Assembly (NCBI GenBank): GCA_038124645.1
Contig: JAYPCI010000003.1
Location: forward strand, 1-64,000
From: JAYPCI01 sp038124645
Lineage (GTDB): Bacteria; Pseudomonadota; Alphaproteobacteria; Pelagibacterales; Pelagibacteraceae
Length of the DNA stretch: 64,000 nt
Direction of reading: 5' to 3'
The translations under genes and the position numbers were made by a program. Shown here piece by piece: positions 42,488 through 52,160 of the stretch; position 1 is the stretch's first letter, and each line of letters begins with the position of its first letter. The notes under the pieces were generated by a model, which saw nothing but the letters and a program-made list of their open reading frames with translations, did not search any database and had not been told where the DNA came from.

Positions 42488-44553
42488 TATGCACTCTCTA
42501 TTTTTGAAAAATCTATCAACCTATTAAAGGTTTTACAAAACAAAGTTAATAATTCAAGTCGATTATTTTTAATATCAACATTTTGGTCATTCACAATAAC
42601 TTTATCAAAGAAATTATCAATAAAAGGCCTTGTTTCTGAAAGTTTTTCTAACATGTTTTCGTAATTGATTTCCTCTTTGCTGGAGAAAAAGCTATTTTTG
42701 ATTTCACTTATTTTTTCAAACAAAATTTTTTCTTCATCAAATTTAAATAAAACCGGATTGGGTGTACCTAAATATTTTTCTGAAGATTTTTTATTCTCGC
42801 CTTCTAAGATATTGTGGGCACGTTTGTAAGAATAAATTGTATTTTTACCTAAATCTTTATTGAGATATTTATTCATTAATTGACTCTTTTGAAATAAGAC
42901 ATAAAAATCATCACCAGCGAATTCACTGAGTGAAGCCTCGATTAAATCTGGTCTTATTTTTTTTTCCTTGAGGATATTTTTCATTCTATCGTTAAAAAAT
43001 TTTAATATTTCGTTTACAATATCATAATTACTTTCTTTTAGCCCTTGTTCAAAATAAGATCGTAGTGATAATTCAATAACATCTTGCATTTTAATATTTA
43101 TTTTATTTTCTGTTAAAATTCTTAAAATACCAATTGCTGCTCGCCTGAGTGCGAAAGGATCTTTTGAACTTGTTGGTTTTTCATTGATAAGAAAAAAACC
43201 TGTTAGCGTATCAATTTTTTCAATCATTGCTAAAGTTGAACTCAAAGGTTTTTTGGGCACATTTTCAGATTTACCGGTCGGCAAGTATTGCTCACCAATA
43301 GCAAGGGCAACATCTTCATCGAAACCTTGTGCTAGAGCAAAATATTGTCCCATCACTCCTTGAAGTTCAGGATACTCACCCACCAACTCTGATATTAAAT
43401 CTGATTTTGAAATAGAACAGGCTAATTCAACCTTATCTTTGTTTAAGTTAAGTTTATCAGAAAAAATAGTAGATAATTTTCTCATTCTTACCGTTTTGTC
43501 AAAAACGGTTCCTAGTTTTTCATAAAAAATAATCTTTTTTAAATTACTTGCTTGTTTTATTAAGTTCTTAGATTGGTCGCGATCCCAAAAAAACTTAGCA
43601 TCTGTCAATCTTGCATCAACAACTTTTCTGTTACCTTTTTTAATAAAGCCTTTGCTATCTTTTTTATTAGCAACTACAAAAAATTTATTAATTAATTTAT
43701 TTTTGTGATTAAAAATTGGAAAAAATTTCTGGTGGTACTCTAAAGTTGAAATGATTATTTCAGAAGGTAGTTCTAGAAATTCTTTGTTAAATTCATTAAT
43801 CATTACATAGGGTTTATCAATCAGATCAACTACTTCGTCGACCAACTTATTATTAATATTCAATTGATAATCATGATTTTTACAATAATTATCAAAGTAA
43901 TCTAAAATAATTTTTTTTCTTTTGCTTTGATCAATCTCTATATTCAGTGTTTTGAGAAAACTAAGATAACCCTTAAAATCATTAACTTTTTTAGCAAGTG
44001 TTTTTTTCTCATCCTCAAAAATTATTTGATCACTAGAGTGAATGTGATGAAAATTGATGTTGATGGATTTTTTATTTAAAACACAAAAAATTGAAGAAAG
44101 AGGCCTTCCCCAAAGCAAATCAAAAGTTGACCACTTCATTGATTTTTTCCAATTAATTGCAGACAATATTTTGGAAATATTTTGAGTTAAAATTTCCTCG
44201 GTAAAAATTGTAGAAGTTTTAGTCTTTAAAAAATAAAACTTACCCTTGTCTGTTTCTTTTTCAGTAAGATCAGAGCTGTCTGCTTGATGACTGTTGAGAA
44301 AACTTGAAACTATGTTTTCAGGAACTCCAACTTTGGGTCCACGTATCTCCTTAGAAGGTATGATTACTTTTGTGGTCAACTGGTTTGCATGGAAGCATAA
44401 CCTAGTTGGTGTCGAATAAACATTTAATGATTTAAATTTTAAATTATGCTCTTGAAAGAGTTTTTCAAAACTATTTTTGAGTTGTGACCTAGCTTGTGCT
44501 TGAAGCCCTGAGGGAATTTCCTCTGAATAAATTTCAAGTAGCAACTCTGACAT
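42487..44553 (-). CDS. glyS: Glycyl-tRNA synthetase beta subunit
   Basis: This 688-residue protein is the usual length for GlyS. It begins LLLEIYSEEIPSGLQAQA, typical of the family, and has the HD-like region and the GEQYLPTGKSENVPKKPLSSTLAMIEKIDTL and DPFALRRAAIGILRIL segments, then an anticodon-binding C-terminus. With GlyQ it forms the alpha2-beta2 bacterial glycyl-tRNA synthetase. It follows glyQ by 4 bp. Confidence 0.97.
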   Translation of the reverse strand: MSELLLEIYSEEIPSGLQAQARSQLKNSFEKLFQEHNLKFKSLNVYSTPTRLCFHANQLTTKVIIPSKEIRGPKVGVPENIVSSFLNSHQADSSDLTEKETDKGKFYFLKTKTSTIFTEEILTQNISKILSAINWKKSMKWSTFDLLWGRPLSSIFCVLNKKSININFHHIHSSDQIIFEDEKKTLAKKVNDFKGYLSFLKTLNIEIDQSKRKKIILDYFDNYCKNHDYQLNINNKLVDEVVDLIDKPYVMINEFNKEFLELPSEIIISTLEYHQKFFPIFNHKNKLINKFFVVANKKDSKGFIKKGNRKVVDARLTDAKFFWDRDQSKNLIKQASNLKKIIFYEKLGTVFDKTVRMRKLSTIFSDKLNLNKDKVELACSISKSDLISELVGEYPELQGVMGQYFALAQGFDEDVALAIGEQYLPTGKSENVPKKPLSSTLAMIEKIDTLTGFFLINEKPTSSKDPFALRRAAIGILRILTENKINIKMQDVIELSLRSYFEQGLKESNYDIVNEILKFFNDRMKNILKEKKIRPDLIEASLSEFAGDDFYVLFQKSQLMNKYLNKDLGKNTIYSYKRAHNILEGENKKSSEKYLGTPNPVLFKFDEEKILFEKISEIKNSFFSSKEEINYENMLEKLSETRPFIDNFFDKVIVNDQNVDIKNNRLELLTLFCKTFNRLIDFSKIESA

Positions 44554-44557
44554 TAAC

Positions 44558-45436
44558 CTAATTTTTTTCTAGCCAAGCTGATCCTACTGTTTTAGCTAAT
44601 TCCCTTATGCGATTGATATAACCTGTTCTTTCAGCTACACTTATAACACCTCTAGCATCAAGCAAGTTAAATAAATGACTTGCTTTTAAACATTGATCAT
44701 ACGCTGGTAATACTAATTTTTGTTCCACTAAAGCTTTACTTTCTTTTTCAGCAAACTCAAAAGATTTAAGTAAGGACTCTGTATTAGCATTTTCAAAATT
44801 ATAGGCTGAGTATTCTTTTTCAGCTTCTAAAAATACGTCTTTATATTTCACTCCTTCAGAATTCCAATCAATATCAAATACATTATTTTTACCTTGAACA
44901 AACATGCACAATCTCTCTAACCCATAGGTTATTTCGACTGGGACGGGTTTACATTCATACCCTAACATTTGTTGAAAATAAGTGAACTGAGTTATTTCCA
45001 TGCCATCACACCAAACTTCCCAACCTAAACCCGCTGCACCTAGTGTTGGACTTTCCCAATCATCTTCTACAAATCTAATATCATGATCTTTTGCATCGAT
45101 GCCAATCGAAGACAAACTTCGTAAATAAAGTTGTTTTATATTCTTTGGTGACGGCTTAATAATAACTTGAAATTGATAGTAATGTTGAAGTCGATTAGGA
45201 TTTTCTCCATATCTTCCATCAGTAGGTCTTCTTGATGGTTGAACGTAAGCAGCGCTCCAAGGTTTTGATCCCAAAGACCTTAGCGTTGTTGCTGGATGAA
45301 AGGTTCCTGCTCCAACCTCCATGTCGTAAGGCTGTAAAATAATGCAACCATTCTTACCCCAAAATTTTTGTAAATTTAAAATCATCTCTTGAAAAGAGAC
45401 TGTTTGTTTTTTTTTAGATATATTTTTTTTTGGCAT
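44558..45436 (-). CDS. glyQ: Glycyl-tRNA synthetase alpha subunit
   Basis: This 292-residue protein has the class II core of GlyQ: GCIILQPYDMEVGAGTFHPATTLRSLG, QPSRRPTDGRYGENPNRLQHYYQFQV, and EWWCDGMEI-like VWCDGMEITQFTYFQQ. It holds the aminoacylation site. A short basic N-terminal extension (MPKKNISKKKQ) is present. It is 3 bp after the S49 peptidase gene, all on the minus strand. No glycine riboswitch fits in the spacer. Confidence 0.97.
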   Translation of the reverse strand: MPKKNISKKKQTVSFQEMILNLQKFWGKNGCIILQPYDMEVGAGTFHPATTLRSLGSKPWSAAYVQPSRRPTDGRYGENPNRLQHYYQFQVIIKPSPKNIKQLYLRSLSSIGIDAKDHDIRFVEDDWESPTLGAAGLGWEVWCDGMEITQFTYFQQMLGYECKPVPVEITYGLERLCMFVQGKNNVFDIDWNSEGVKYKDVFLEAEKEYSAYNFENANTESLLKSFEFAEKESKALVEQKLVLPAYDQCLKASHLFNLLDARGVISVAERTGYINRIRELAKTVGSAWLEKN

Positions 45437-45439
45437 TAA

Positions 45440-46252
45440 TTATAATCCAAATTTTTGCCAGAGACTTTTCTCCTCGAAAAAATTAATTAATTGATCTAAT
45501 TGATCTTCTGCTGATGAACCAAATCGTTTACTTAACCAACTACGAGGTTTTTCAAACTTTTTGATAACAACATCTTTGCCAAATTTTTCTTTCAAAATTT
45601 GATCAGCATTGCCAAGTCCATCAACAAGACCTAGTTTTAATGCGCTTGCACCTGACCAAAATTCACCTGTAAAGGTATTATTTTTATCTGGATCAATAAG
45701 TTTTGACCCTCTGCTCGTTTTAACTACATTTATAAAATCTTGATGTAACTCTAATTGAATTTTTTTCAATCTATTCACGTCTTCCTCTTTCTCCTCAACA
45801 AAAGGATCTAACGTGCTTTTATTTTTACCCGCAGTATAAATTCTTCGCTCCACACCAATTTTTTTTATCATATCTTTAAAACCAAATGAGGCGCTGATTA
45901 CACCAATTGAACCTACGATTGAACTTGAATTAGCATAAATTTCATCACCAGCGCAGGCAATTAAGTATCCACCTGAGGCAGCAACATCCTCAGCAAATAC
46001 TAATACCTTAATTTTTTTCTTTTCAGCTAATTCCCTTATATAAGAATAAATTAAATGTGATTGAACTGGTGAACCTCCAGGAGAGTTTATTGTTATTGCC
46101 ACATTTTTAATTTTCTTTAAGGAAAAAGCTTTCTTTATAATTTCTTGTTGACCTGAAAAATCAATTCCTTGTTTAAATTTTCCAACCGAACCAATTACTC
46201 CAGCGAGTCTAATGTGGGGAATAACAGTTTTTTTTTTAAATAAAGAGAACAT
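45440..46252 (-). CDS. S49 family signal-peptide-peptidase-like protease
   Basis: This 270-residue protein has the SppA/SohB core: INSPGGSPVQS, the catalytic Ser93 in AASGGYL, IVGSIGV, and the probable catalytic lysine Lys145 in TAGKNKSTLDPF. There is no clear N-terminal transmembrane helix (MFSLFKKKTVIPHIRL), unlike E. coli SppA. The family degrades membrane peptides such as cleaved signal peptides. It heads the glyQ-glyS-ppdK run and is divergent from the polyprenyl synthase gene across 141 bp. Confidence 0.88.
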   Translation of the reverse strand: MFSLFKKKTVIPHIRLAGVIGSVGKFKQGIDFSGQQEIIKKAFSLKKIKNVAITINSPGGSPVQSHLIYSYIRELAEKKKIKVLVFAEDVAASGGYLIACAGDEIYANSSSIVGSIGVISASFGFKDMIKKIGVERRIYTAGKNKSTLDPFVEEKEEDVNRLKKIQLELHQDFINVVKTSRGSKLIDPDKNNTFTGEFWSGASALKLGLVDGLGNADQILKEKFGKDVVIKKFEKPRSWLSKRFGSSAEDQLDQLINFFEEKSLWQKFGL

Positions 46253-46393
46253 TTTTTTAAGTATTTTATTTGTTATATCAATTTAATATTAAAGTTTAAG
46301 ACTTAAATTCGCTACTTATAGTTGAAATTTATATGCGTCATTAAATTAAGTATTTTAATCTCTTAATTTGTTAATTAACTATATAATATTTTT
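46253..46393. promoter_or_regulatory. Divergent promoter region between S49 peptidase and polyprenyl synthase genes
   Basis: This is 141 bp of very AT-rich DNA with no coding sequence seen. A TATAAT hexamer at 46382-46387 lies only 6 bp before the polyprenyl synthase ATG. If used as a -10 box, transcription would begin at or next to the start codon, giving a near-leaderless mRNA. No good -35 box is seen. Confidence 0.35.
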
Positions 46394-47404
46394 ATGAATA
46401 TAATTCCAATTAAAAAAAATGCATTCAATGCTTTTGATACCTTAAAGTCTTCTTTCCAAGAAAGACTTGGTCAAGTAGAGGAGTTAATTCAAACTAAACT
46501 TTCAACTGAAGTTGATCTTGTCAAACAGATGACAGATTATCATTTGAGTTCTGGAGGTAAAAGATTAAGAGCGCTTCTAACTTTAGCCTCAGCGAATCTC
46601 TCAAATTACAAAGAAGGTGGAAGAGATATAAATTTAGCAGCATGTGTTGAATTAATTCATAGTGCAACACTTCTTCATGATGATGTAATTGATGAAAGTA
46701 AATTACGAAGAAATAAAAAAACAACTAACTCAATTTGGGGTAATCAATCTTCTATTTTAGTTGGAGATTACTTACTAAGTCGTTGCTTTGAAATGATGGT
46801 CAATGACGGAGATTTAAATGTCTTAAAATTATTGTCTTCTACTTCCGCTATGATAGCACAGGGAGAAGTATTACAATTACAACACAAAGGAAAAGCTGAT
46901 TTATTAGAGGAGACTTATTTAAAAATTATTAATATGAAGACAGCGGCGTTATTTTCAGCAGCCGTTGAGGTCGGTGGCATTATAGCAAAAAAAAACAAAA
47001 ACGAATTAGAAGCACTTGCTTCTTATGGTAAAAATCTTGGCACTGCTTTTCAGATAGCTGACGATGCTTTAGATTTTTATTCAAAAGAAAAAATATTTGG
47101 AAAAAAGATAGGAAAAGATTTTTTTGAAGGCAAAACTACTTTTCCAATTATTATTACATTCCAGAGAAGTGAACAATACGAAAGAGATTTTTTAAAAATG
47201 CTATTTGTTAAAAAAGAACGAACTGAGTTTGAATTAAACAAAGTCATAGAATTAATGAATAAATATAAAACTTTGGACGCGTGTTTTAAACGAGCCGAGC
47301 ATTTTGTTAATGTTGCTCATGACTCTCTTGCAATATTTGAAAACTCAAAGATAAAAAATTTGCTTCAAGATTTAACTCAATTTAGTCTTAAAAGAGACTT
47401 CTAA
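46394..47404 (+). CDS. ispB: Long-chain polyprenyl diphosphate synthase (IspB-like)
   Basis: This 336-residue all-helical prenyltransferase has a first aspartate-rich motif DDVID at residues 96-100 with GGKRLRALL upstream, and a second motif DDALDF at about 223 (FQIADDALDFYSKEKIFGKKIGKDFFEGKTTFP). There are small residues before the first motif, as in enzymes making long chains. It probably makes the side chain of ubiquinone. A separate short-chain synthase lies at 51052-51930. It shares a CTAA double stop with pdxH. Confidence 0.93.
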   Translation: MNIIPIKKNAFNAFDTLKSSFQERLGQVEELIQTKLSTEVDLVKQMTDYHLSSGGKRLRALLTLASANLSNYKEGGRDINLAACVELIHSATLLHDDVIDESKLRRNKKTTNSIWGNQSSILVGDYLLSRCFEMMVNDGDLNVLKLLSSTSAMIAQGEVLQLQHKGKADLLEETYLKIINMKTAALFSAAVEVGGIIAKKNKNELEALASYGKNLGTAFQIADDALDFYSKEKIFGKKIGKDFFEGKTTFPIIITFQRSEQYERDFLKMLFVKKERTEFELNKVIELMNKYKTLDACFKRAEHFVNVAHDSLAIFENSKIKNLLQDLTQFSLKRDF

Positions 47405-48033
47405 GGGTATAAAATAATTTTTTCCCAAGTAGAATTTTTTTTTCTATAAACTAATCGTTCATGAATTCTAAACTCACCATCGAGCCAAAACTCAATTTCA
47501 TCAGGAATTATTCGCCAACCTGACCAATGTTCAGGTCTTGGAACATTATTTTCATCACTATATTTTTTCTCAAATTCAGAAATTTTTTTTATTAATGTTT
47601 CTCTATTATCTAATTGTGAAGACTGAGATGAGGCCCACGCTCCTATTCTGCTGCCGTAGGGTCGACTATTAAAATAATCATCTGCTTCTTTTTTGCTAAC
47701 TTCTTGTACAGCCCCTCGAACTCTAACTTGTCTTCTTAGACTTTTCCAATGAAAGCACATTGCGGCAAACTTATTTTTTTTAATCTCTGTACCTTTAGTG
47801 CTGTTAAAATTTGTATAAAAAACAAAACCTCTATTATCTAATCCCTTTAATAAAACCATTCGAATATTAGCATGATTTAAATTATCAACTGAAGCCAACG
47901 CTACAGCATTCGGATCGTTTATTTCTGTTTTTTTTGCTTCCTCAAACCAAATTTGAAATAATTCAATCGGATTGTCGTATTCTCCAAAATTTTTATTCAA
48001 ACCTAGCGAATTTTTGCCACTTTTTTGATTCAT
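47401..48033 (-). CDS. pdxH: Pyridoxamine/pyridoxine 5'-phosphate oxidase
   Basis: This 210-residue flavoprotein has PdxH motifs: EANAV-like DPNAVALASVD, RMVLLKGLDNRGFVFYTNFNSTKGTEI, HWKSLRRQVRVRG (FMN binding), SRIGAWASSQSS, and PEHWSGWRIIPDEIEFWLDGEFRIHERLVY. It oxidises PNP/PMP to PLP, the last step of the pathway that includes pdxA. It is divergent from aroC by 34 bp. Confidence 0.97.
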   Translation of the reverse strand: MNQKSGKNSLGLNKNFGEYDNPIELFQIWFEEAKKTEINDPNAVALASVDNLNHANIRMVLLKGLDNRGFVFYTNFNSTKGTEIKKNKFAAMCFHWKSLRRQVRVRGAVQEVSKKEADDYFNSRPYGSRIGAWASSQSSQLDNRETLIKKISEFEKKYSDENNVPRPEHWSGWRIIPDEIEFWLDGEFRIHERLVYRKKNSTWEKIILYP

Positions 48034-48067
48034 AAATTATCTAAAATAACTTATATATCATTTAATC

Positions 48068-49150
48068 ATGTCTTTTAATACTTTTGGAAAAATATTTAGA
48101 TTTACAACATGGGGTGAGTCACATGGACCTGCAATTGGAGTAGTAATTGATGGTTGCCCACCTAATATAAAAATATCTGAAAAGGAAATTCAAACTGAAC
48201 TTGATAAAAGAAAACCTGGGCAATCTAAATTTACTACCCAGAGAAAAGAGGCGGATAAGCCAATAATTTTATCAGGTGTTTTTGAAGGTAAAACGACTGG
48301 GACACCAATTTCAGTGCTAATTAATAATGAAGATACTCGCTCACGAGATTATGAAACTATTAAGAATAAATTTAGACCAGGACATGCAGATTTTACTTAC
48401 TTTAAAAAATATGGGATACGAGACTATCGAGGTGGAGGTAGACAATCGGCTAGGGAAACCGCAGGAAGAGTAGTAGCAGGAGCAATTGCCAAGATTGTTT
48501 TACACAAACTAATTGGAAAAAAATTTAAGATTATTGGTGCAGTTACTCAACTGGGAATCATGTCTTGTAATACTGATAACTGGGATGACAAAGAAATAAG
48601 AAAAAATCCATTTTTTTGCCCTGACAAAAAAGCAATTAAATTATGGGAAGAATATCTTTTAAGTGTAAGAAAATCTGGTTCATCTTGTGGAGCAATAATT
48701 GAGTTACGTGCCCGGGGTATACCTGTAGGACTTGGAGCACCAATTTACTCAAAATTAGATGCGGATATAGCAAGTGCACTCATGGGAATTAATGCGGTCA
48801 AAGGTGTAAATATTGGTGCAGGTTTTAAATCAGCTTTTCTAAGTGGTGAAGAAAATTCTGATGAGATAAGAAAAAATTCAGGTCAGATCAAATTTAAAAC
48901 TAATAATGCTGGTGGAATTTTAGGTGGTATTTCGTCTGGTCAAGAAATTATAGTTTCTTTTGCGGTCAAACCAACCTCATCCATTTTAACTAAGAGAGAA
49001 ACAATAGATAAATCCGGCAAAAATACTAACATTTCTGTTAAAGGTCGTCATGACCCTTGTGTCGGAATTAGAGCGGTACCTATTGGAGAGGCAATGCTTG
49101 CTTGTGTATTACTTGACCATCTGATGATGCACAAAGCACAGTGTGGTTAG
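48068..49150 (+). CDS. aroC: Chorismate synthase
   Basis: This 360-residue protein has all three chorismate synthase signatures: GESHGPAIGVVIDGCPP, the GHADFTYFKKYGIRDYRGGGRQSARETAGRV region, and SVKGRHDPCVGIRAVPIGEAM. It converts EPSP to chorismate using reduced FMN, for aromatic amino acids and folate. It ends exactly next to the dxs stop with no spacer, tail to tail. Confidence 0.98.
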   Translation: MSFNTFGKIFRFTTWGESHGPAIGVVIDGCPPNIKISEKEIQTELDKRKPGQSKFTTQRKEADKPIILSGVFEGKTTGTPISVLINNEDTRSRDYETIKNKFRPGHADFTYFKKYGIRDYRGGGRQSARETAGRVVAGAIAKIVLHKLIGKKFKIIGAVTQLGIMSCNTDNWDDKEIRKNPFFCPDKKAIKLWEEYLLSVRKSGSSCGAIIELRARGIPVGLGAPIYSKLDADIASALMGINAVKGVNIGAGFKSAFLSGEENSDEIRKNSGQIKFKTNNAGGILGGISSGQEIIVSFAVKPTSSILTKRETIDKSGKNTNISVKGRHDPCVGIRAVPIGEAMLACVLLDHLMMHKAQCG

Positions 49151-51052
49151 TTAACTTTTCTTAGCAAAGATAACTTTTGCTTCTAACGTCTCTAAAACTT
49201 TTTTTACAATTGAGTCTGCATCAAGCCCTGCCAATCTATACATATTCTCTGGTGTATCTTGATCAATAAAAATATCAGGTAAGATCATGGATCTAAACTT
49301 TAATCCACGGTCGAGAATACCTTTGTTGAAAAGGTATTGTGATACATGAGACCCAAAACCTCCAATTGATCCTTCCTCAATAGTTATCACAACTTCATGT
49401 GATGAAGCGACTTCACCAATTAATTTTTCATCTAACGGCTTTGCAAATCTAGCATCAATAATTGTCGGTTTAATTCCTTTGGATTTAAGTTTTTCACTTG
49501 CAATAATACACTCATTTAATCTGCCACCAAAATTTATGATTGCTGCATTTTTTCCTTCCTGAATTGTTCGACCTTTACCAATTTCTAAAAGCTCATCTAT
49601 GGTTGGTAATTCTATTCCAATTCCATTTCCTCGAGGATATCTGAAAGCTGATGGTCTATCGTTAATTTTTACTGAAGTATTGATCATTTTAACTAATTCT
49701 GACTCATCACTAGCTCCCATCACGACAAAATTTGGTAAAGTTGAGAGATAAGTTATATCAAATGAACCAGCATGTGTTGCTCCATCTGCACCTACTAATC
49801 CAGCCCTATCAATTGCAAATCTTACTGGAAGAGATTGGATTGCTACATCATGAACAACTTGATCATAAGCTCGTTGTAAAAAAGTTGAATATATTGCTGC
49901 AAATGGTTTGAAACCTTCCGTAGCTAATCCTGCGGCAAATGTAACGGCATGTTGTTCAGCAATACCAACATCAAACATTCTATCTGGAAATTTTTTTTGA
50001 AATAAGTCCATGCCTGTACCTGAAGGCATTGCAGCAGTAATACCAACTATTTTTGTGTCGTTTTGTGCATGTTTTATTAAAGTCTCAGCAAAAACTTTTG
50101 TATAAGAAGGAGTGTTTGATGCGCTTTTTTTTTGTTCTCCTGTGTTGATGTTAAACTTTGTAACTCCGTGGTATTTATCTCCTGATTGTTCTGCTGGATC
50201 ATATCCTTTACCTTTTTGGGTAATCACATGAACTAAAATAGGTCCTTGATGTTTAGAATTTTTTACGTTTTCTAGAATCTCAACCAAGTATTCAACGTCA
50301 TGGCCATCTACGGGTCCAACATAATAAAATCCAAGTTCACTAAATAATGTTCCCCCGCTAACAATTCCCCTCAAAAAATCTTCAGCTTTTGCAGCTTTTT
50401 TCATAAACCTTTTTGAAAAAGAAGAAATAATCATTTTAATTGTTTCTCTTAAACTAAAATAGAGTCTTCCAGTTAATAATTTAGACAAGTACCTACTCAT
50501 AGCACCAACAGGTCTTGCTATTGACATTTCATTATCATTTAAAATTACAATTAATTTTGATTTGAGTGCACCAGCATTATTCATTGCTTCATAAGCCATA
50601 CCAGCACTCATTGCTCCATCTCCAATGACTGCTACAACTTGATTTTTATCGTTAGATAATTTTTTTGCTACAGCCATACCTAAAGTTGAAGAAATAGAGG
50701 TAGAACTATGCGCGGCACCAAAAGGATCATATTCACTTTCTGATCTTTTTGTAAATCCTGATAAACCATTCCCTTGTCTTAAAGTGTAAATCTTATCTTT
50801 TCGGCCAGTTAGAATTTTATGAGGGTAAGCTTGATGTCCAACATCCCAGACTAATTTATCTCTCGGAGTATCAAAAACATAATGTAATGCCACAGTAAGT
50901 TCTACCACACCTAAACCGGCACCAAGATGACCTCCTGTTTTTGAAACCGCATCAATTAGTTTTTCTCTTAATTCCTTAGATACTTGTTTAAGATCTTTTT
51001 TTTTGAGATCTCTTAAATCTTTCGGAAAATTAATATTATCAAGCAAGTTCAT
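49151..51052 (-). CDS. dxs: 1-deoxy-D-xylulose-5-phosphate synthase
   Basis: This 633-residue thiamine-diphosphate enzyme has GGHLGAGLGVVELTVALHYVFDTP at the N-terminus, the ThDP motif GDGAMSAGMAYEAMNNAG...NDNEMSI, and the C-terminal transketolase region with DVGIAEQHAVTFAAGLA. It makes DXP from pyruvate and glyceraldehyde 3-phosphate, feeding both isoprenoids and PLP. The start shares a base with the ispA stop in the xseB-ispA-dxs operon, a conserved bacterial cluster. Confidence 0.98.
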   Translation of the reverse strand: MNLLDNINFPKDLRDLKKKDLKQVSKELREKLIDAVSKTGGHLGAGLGVVELTVALHYVFDTPRDKLVWDVGHQAYPHKILTGRKDKIYTLRQGNGLSGFTKRSESEYDPFGAAHSSTSISSTLGMAVAKKLSNDKNQVVAVIGDGAMSAGMAYEAMNNAGALKSKLIVILNDNEMSIARPVGAMSRYLSKLLTGRLYFSLRETIKMIISSFSKRFMKKAAKAEDFLRGIVSGGTLFSELGFYYVGPVDGHDVEYLVEILENVKNSKHQGPILVHVITQKGKGYDPAEQSGDKYHGVTKFNINTGEQKKSASNTPSYTKVFAETLIKHAQNDTKIVGITAAMPSGTGMDLFQKKFPDRMFDVGIAEQHAVTFAAGLATEGFKPFAAIYSTFLQRAYDQVVHDVAIQSLPVRFAIDRAGLVGADGATHAGSFDITYLSTLPNFVVMGASDESELVKMINTSVKINDRPSAFRYPRGNGIGIELPTIDELLEIGKGRTIQEGKNAAIINFGGRLNECIIASEKLKSKGIKPTIIDARFAKPLDEKLIGEVASSHEVVITIEEGSIGGFGSHVSQYLFNKGILDRGLKFRSMILPDIFIDQDTPENMYRLAGLDADSIVKKVLETLEAKVIFAKKS

Positions 51053-51930
51053 TAAAAATTTCTATTTATTATAAATTTAACTAAGTTTATTAAATCTTTA
51101 TTATTACCACCAATTTTTTTTATTTTTTTTAATATTTTATTTTCAAGCAATAGAACATACTGGTTAGATTTTTCAATACCTAGATTAACAACTATATTTG
51201 ATTTACCTTTTTTTTTATCTTTTTTAATAGCTTTACCGGTTTTTGATGACTTACCTAGAATATCAAGTCTGTCATCTGCTATTTGGAATAGTAGACCAAT
51301 ATCATCTCCTAATTGTTCAAGAAGTTTTAGATCTTGATTTTTCTTTTTCTTGAGTGCACCTACGGATAAACAACAAAAATTAAAAAGTTTGCCTGTTTTT
51401 TTTATCTCCATCTCAATGATATTTCTCATCTTGACTTTGGTATTTTCATATTTGAGATCAAGGTATTGTCCACCTGCGATACCCTCAGAGCCCGAACACT
51501 TTGCTAACTTATTAACTAAAATACTCTTTTGTGTTTCTGATATATCTAAACCTTTATCTGTTATAATTTGAAAAGCTAATGTCAGAAGAGAGTTGCCAGC
51601 TAAAATGGCATTTGCTTCCCCAAATTTTACATGAGTAGCTGGTTTACCTCTTCTTATTAAGTCATTATCCATACATGGTAAATCATCATGCACTAGTGAG
51701 TATGAGTGCATGCATTCAACAGCTGCACTTAAATAAATTAATTTTTTTTTCTCTACCTTGTAGATATTCCCTAAAGCAAAAATAATAGCTGAACGAATTT
51801 TTTTTCCACTTTTTAAAGTTGAATATTTCATTATCTGAGCTAATTGAGATTTAAGGTGTTTGTTAAAATAATTATTTAAAAATCTATCAACTAAAATAGC
51901 GTAGTTTCTAATTTTCTTTTCGATTAACAT
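51052..51930 (-). CDS. ispA: Farnesyl/geranylgeranyl diphosphate synthase (IspA family)
   Basis: This 292-residue prenyltransferase has GKKIRSAIIFALG, a first aspartate-rich motif HDDLPCMDND of the bacterial FPP type (DDx4D), the KTGKLFNFCC region and the second motif DDRLDILGKSSKTGKAIKKDKKKGKS. The position between xseB and dxs is the classic ispA context. The product is probably FPP; chain length cannot be fixed from sequence. Confidence 0.93.
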   Translation of the reverse strand: MLIEKKIRNYAILVDRFLNNYFNKHLKSQLAQIMKYSTLKSGKKIRSAIIFALGNIYKVEKKKLIYLSAAVECMHSYSLVHDDLPCMDNDLIRRGKPATHVKFGEANAILAGNSLLTLAFQIITDKGLDISETQKSILVNKLAKCSGSEGIAGGQYLDLKYENTKVKMRNIIEMEIKKTGKLFNFCCLSVGALKKKKNQDLKLLEQLGDDIGLLFQIADDRLDILGKSSKTGKAIKKDKKKGKSNIVVNLGIEKSNQYVLLLENKILKKIKKIGGNNKDLINLVKFIINRNF

Positions 51931-51933
51931 GAA

Positions 51934-52146
51934 TTAGTTTTTTTCTCTTAATTTTTGTGATTTAGATTTGAAATAATCATTAATCTTATTGTTAAGTTCA
52001 ATCAATTTTTTATAGTCATTTTTAAATTCATCTAAACTCAAATCAGACTTTTCAAGACGATCTAGTAGTTCTACTACTTGTTTTCTGTATTCATTAATTG
52101 ATTTACTTTTATTCGGCTCTTTATTATTTTCTTTATTCATTAACAA
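51934..52146 (-). CDS. xseB: Exodeoxyribonuclease VII small subunit
   Basis: This 70-residue helical protein has the XseB core (EYRKQVVELLDRLEKSDLSLDEFKNDYKKLIELNNKINDYF). It is the first gene of xseB-ispA-dxs, the standard context, 3 bp before ispA. With XseA it degrades single-stranded DNA to oligonucleotides; xseA is not in the window. The start codons of this gene and the divergent sua5 gene are only 14 bp apart. Confidence 0.92.
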   Translation of the reverse strand: MLMNKENNKEPNKSKSINEYRKQVVELLDRLEKSDLSLDEFKNDYKKLIELNNKINDYFKSKSQKLREKN

Positions 52147-52160
52147 ATTATAACTTTATA

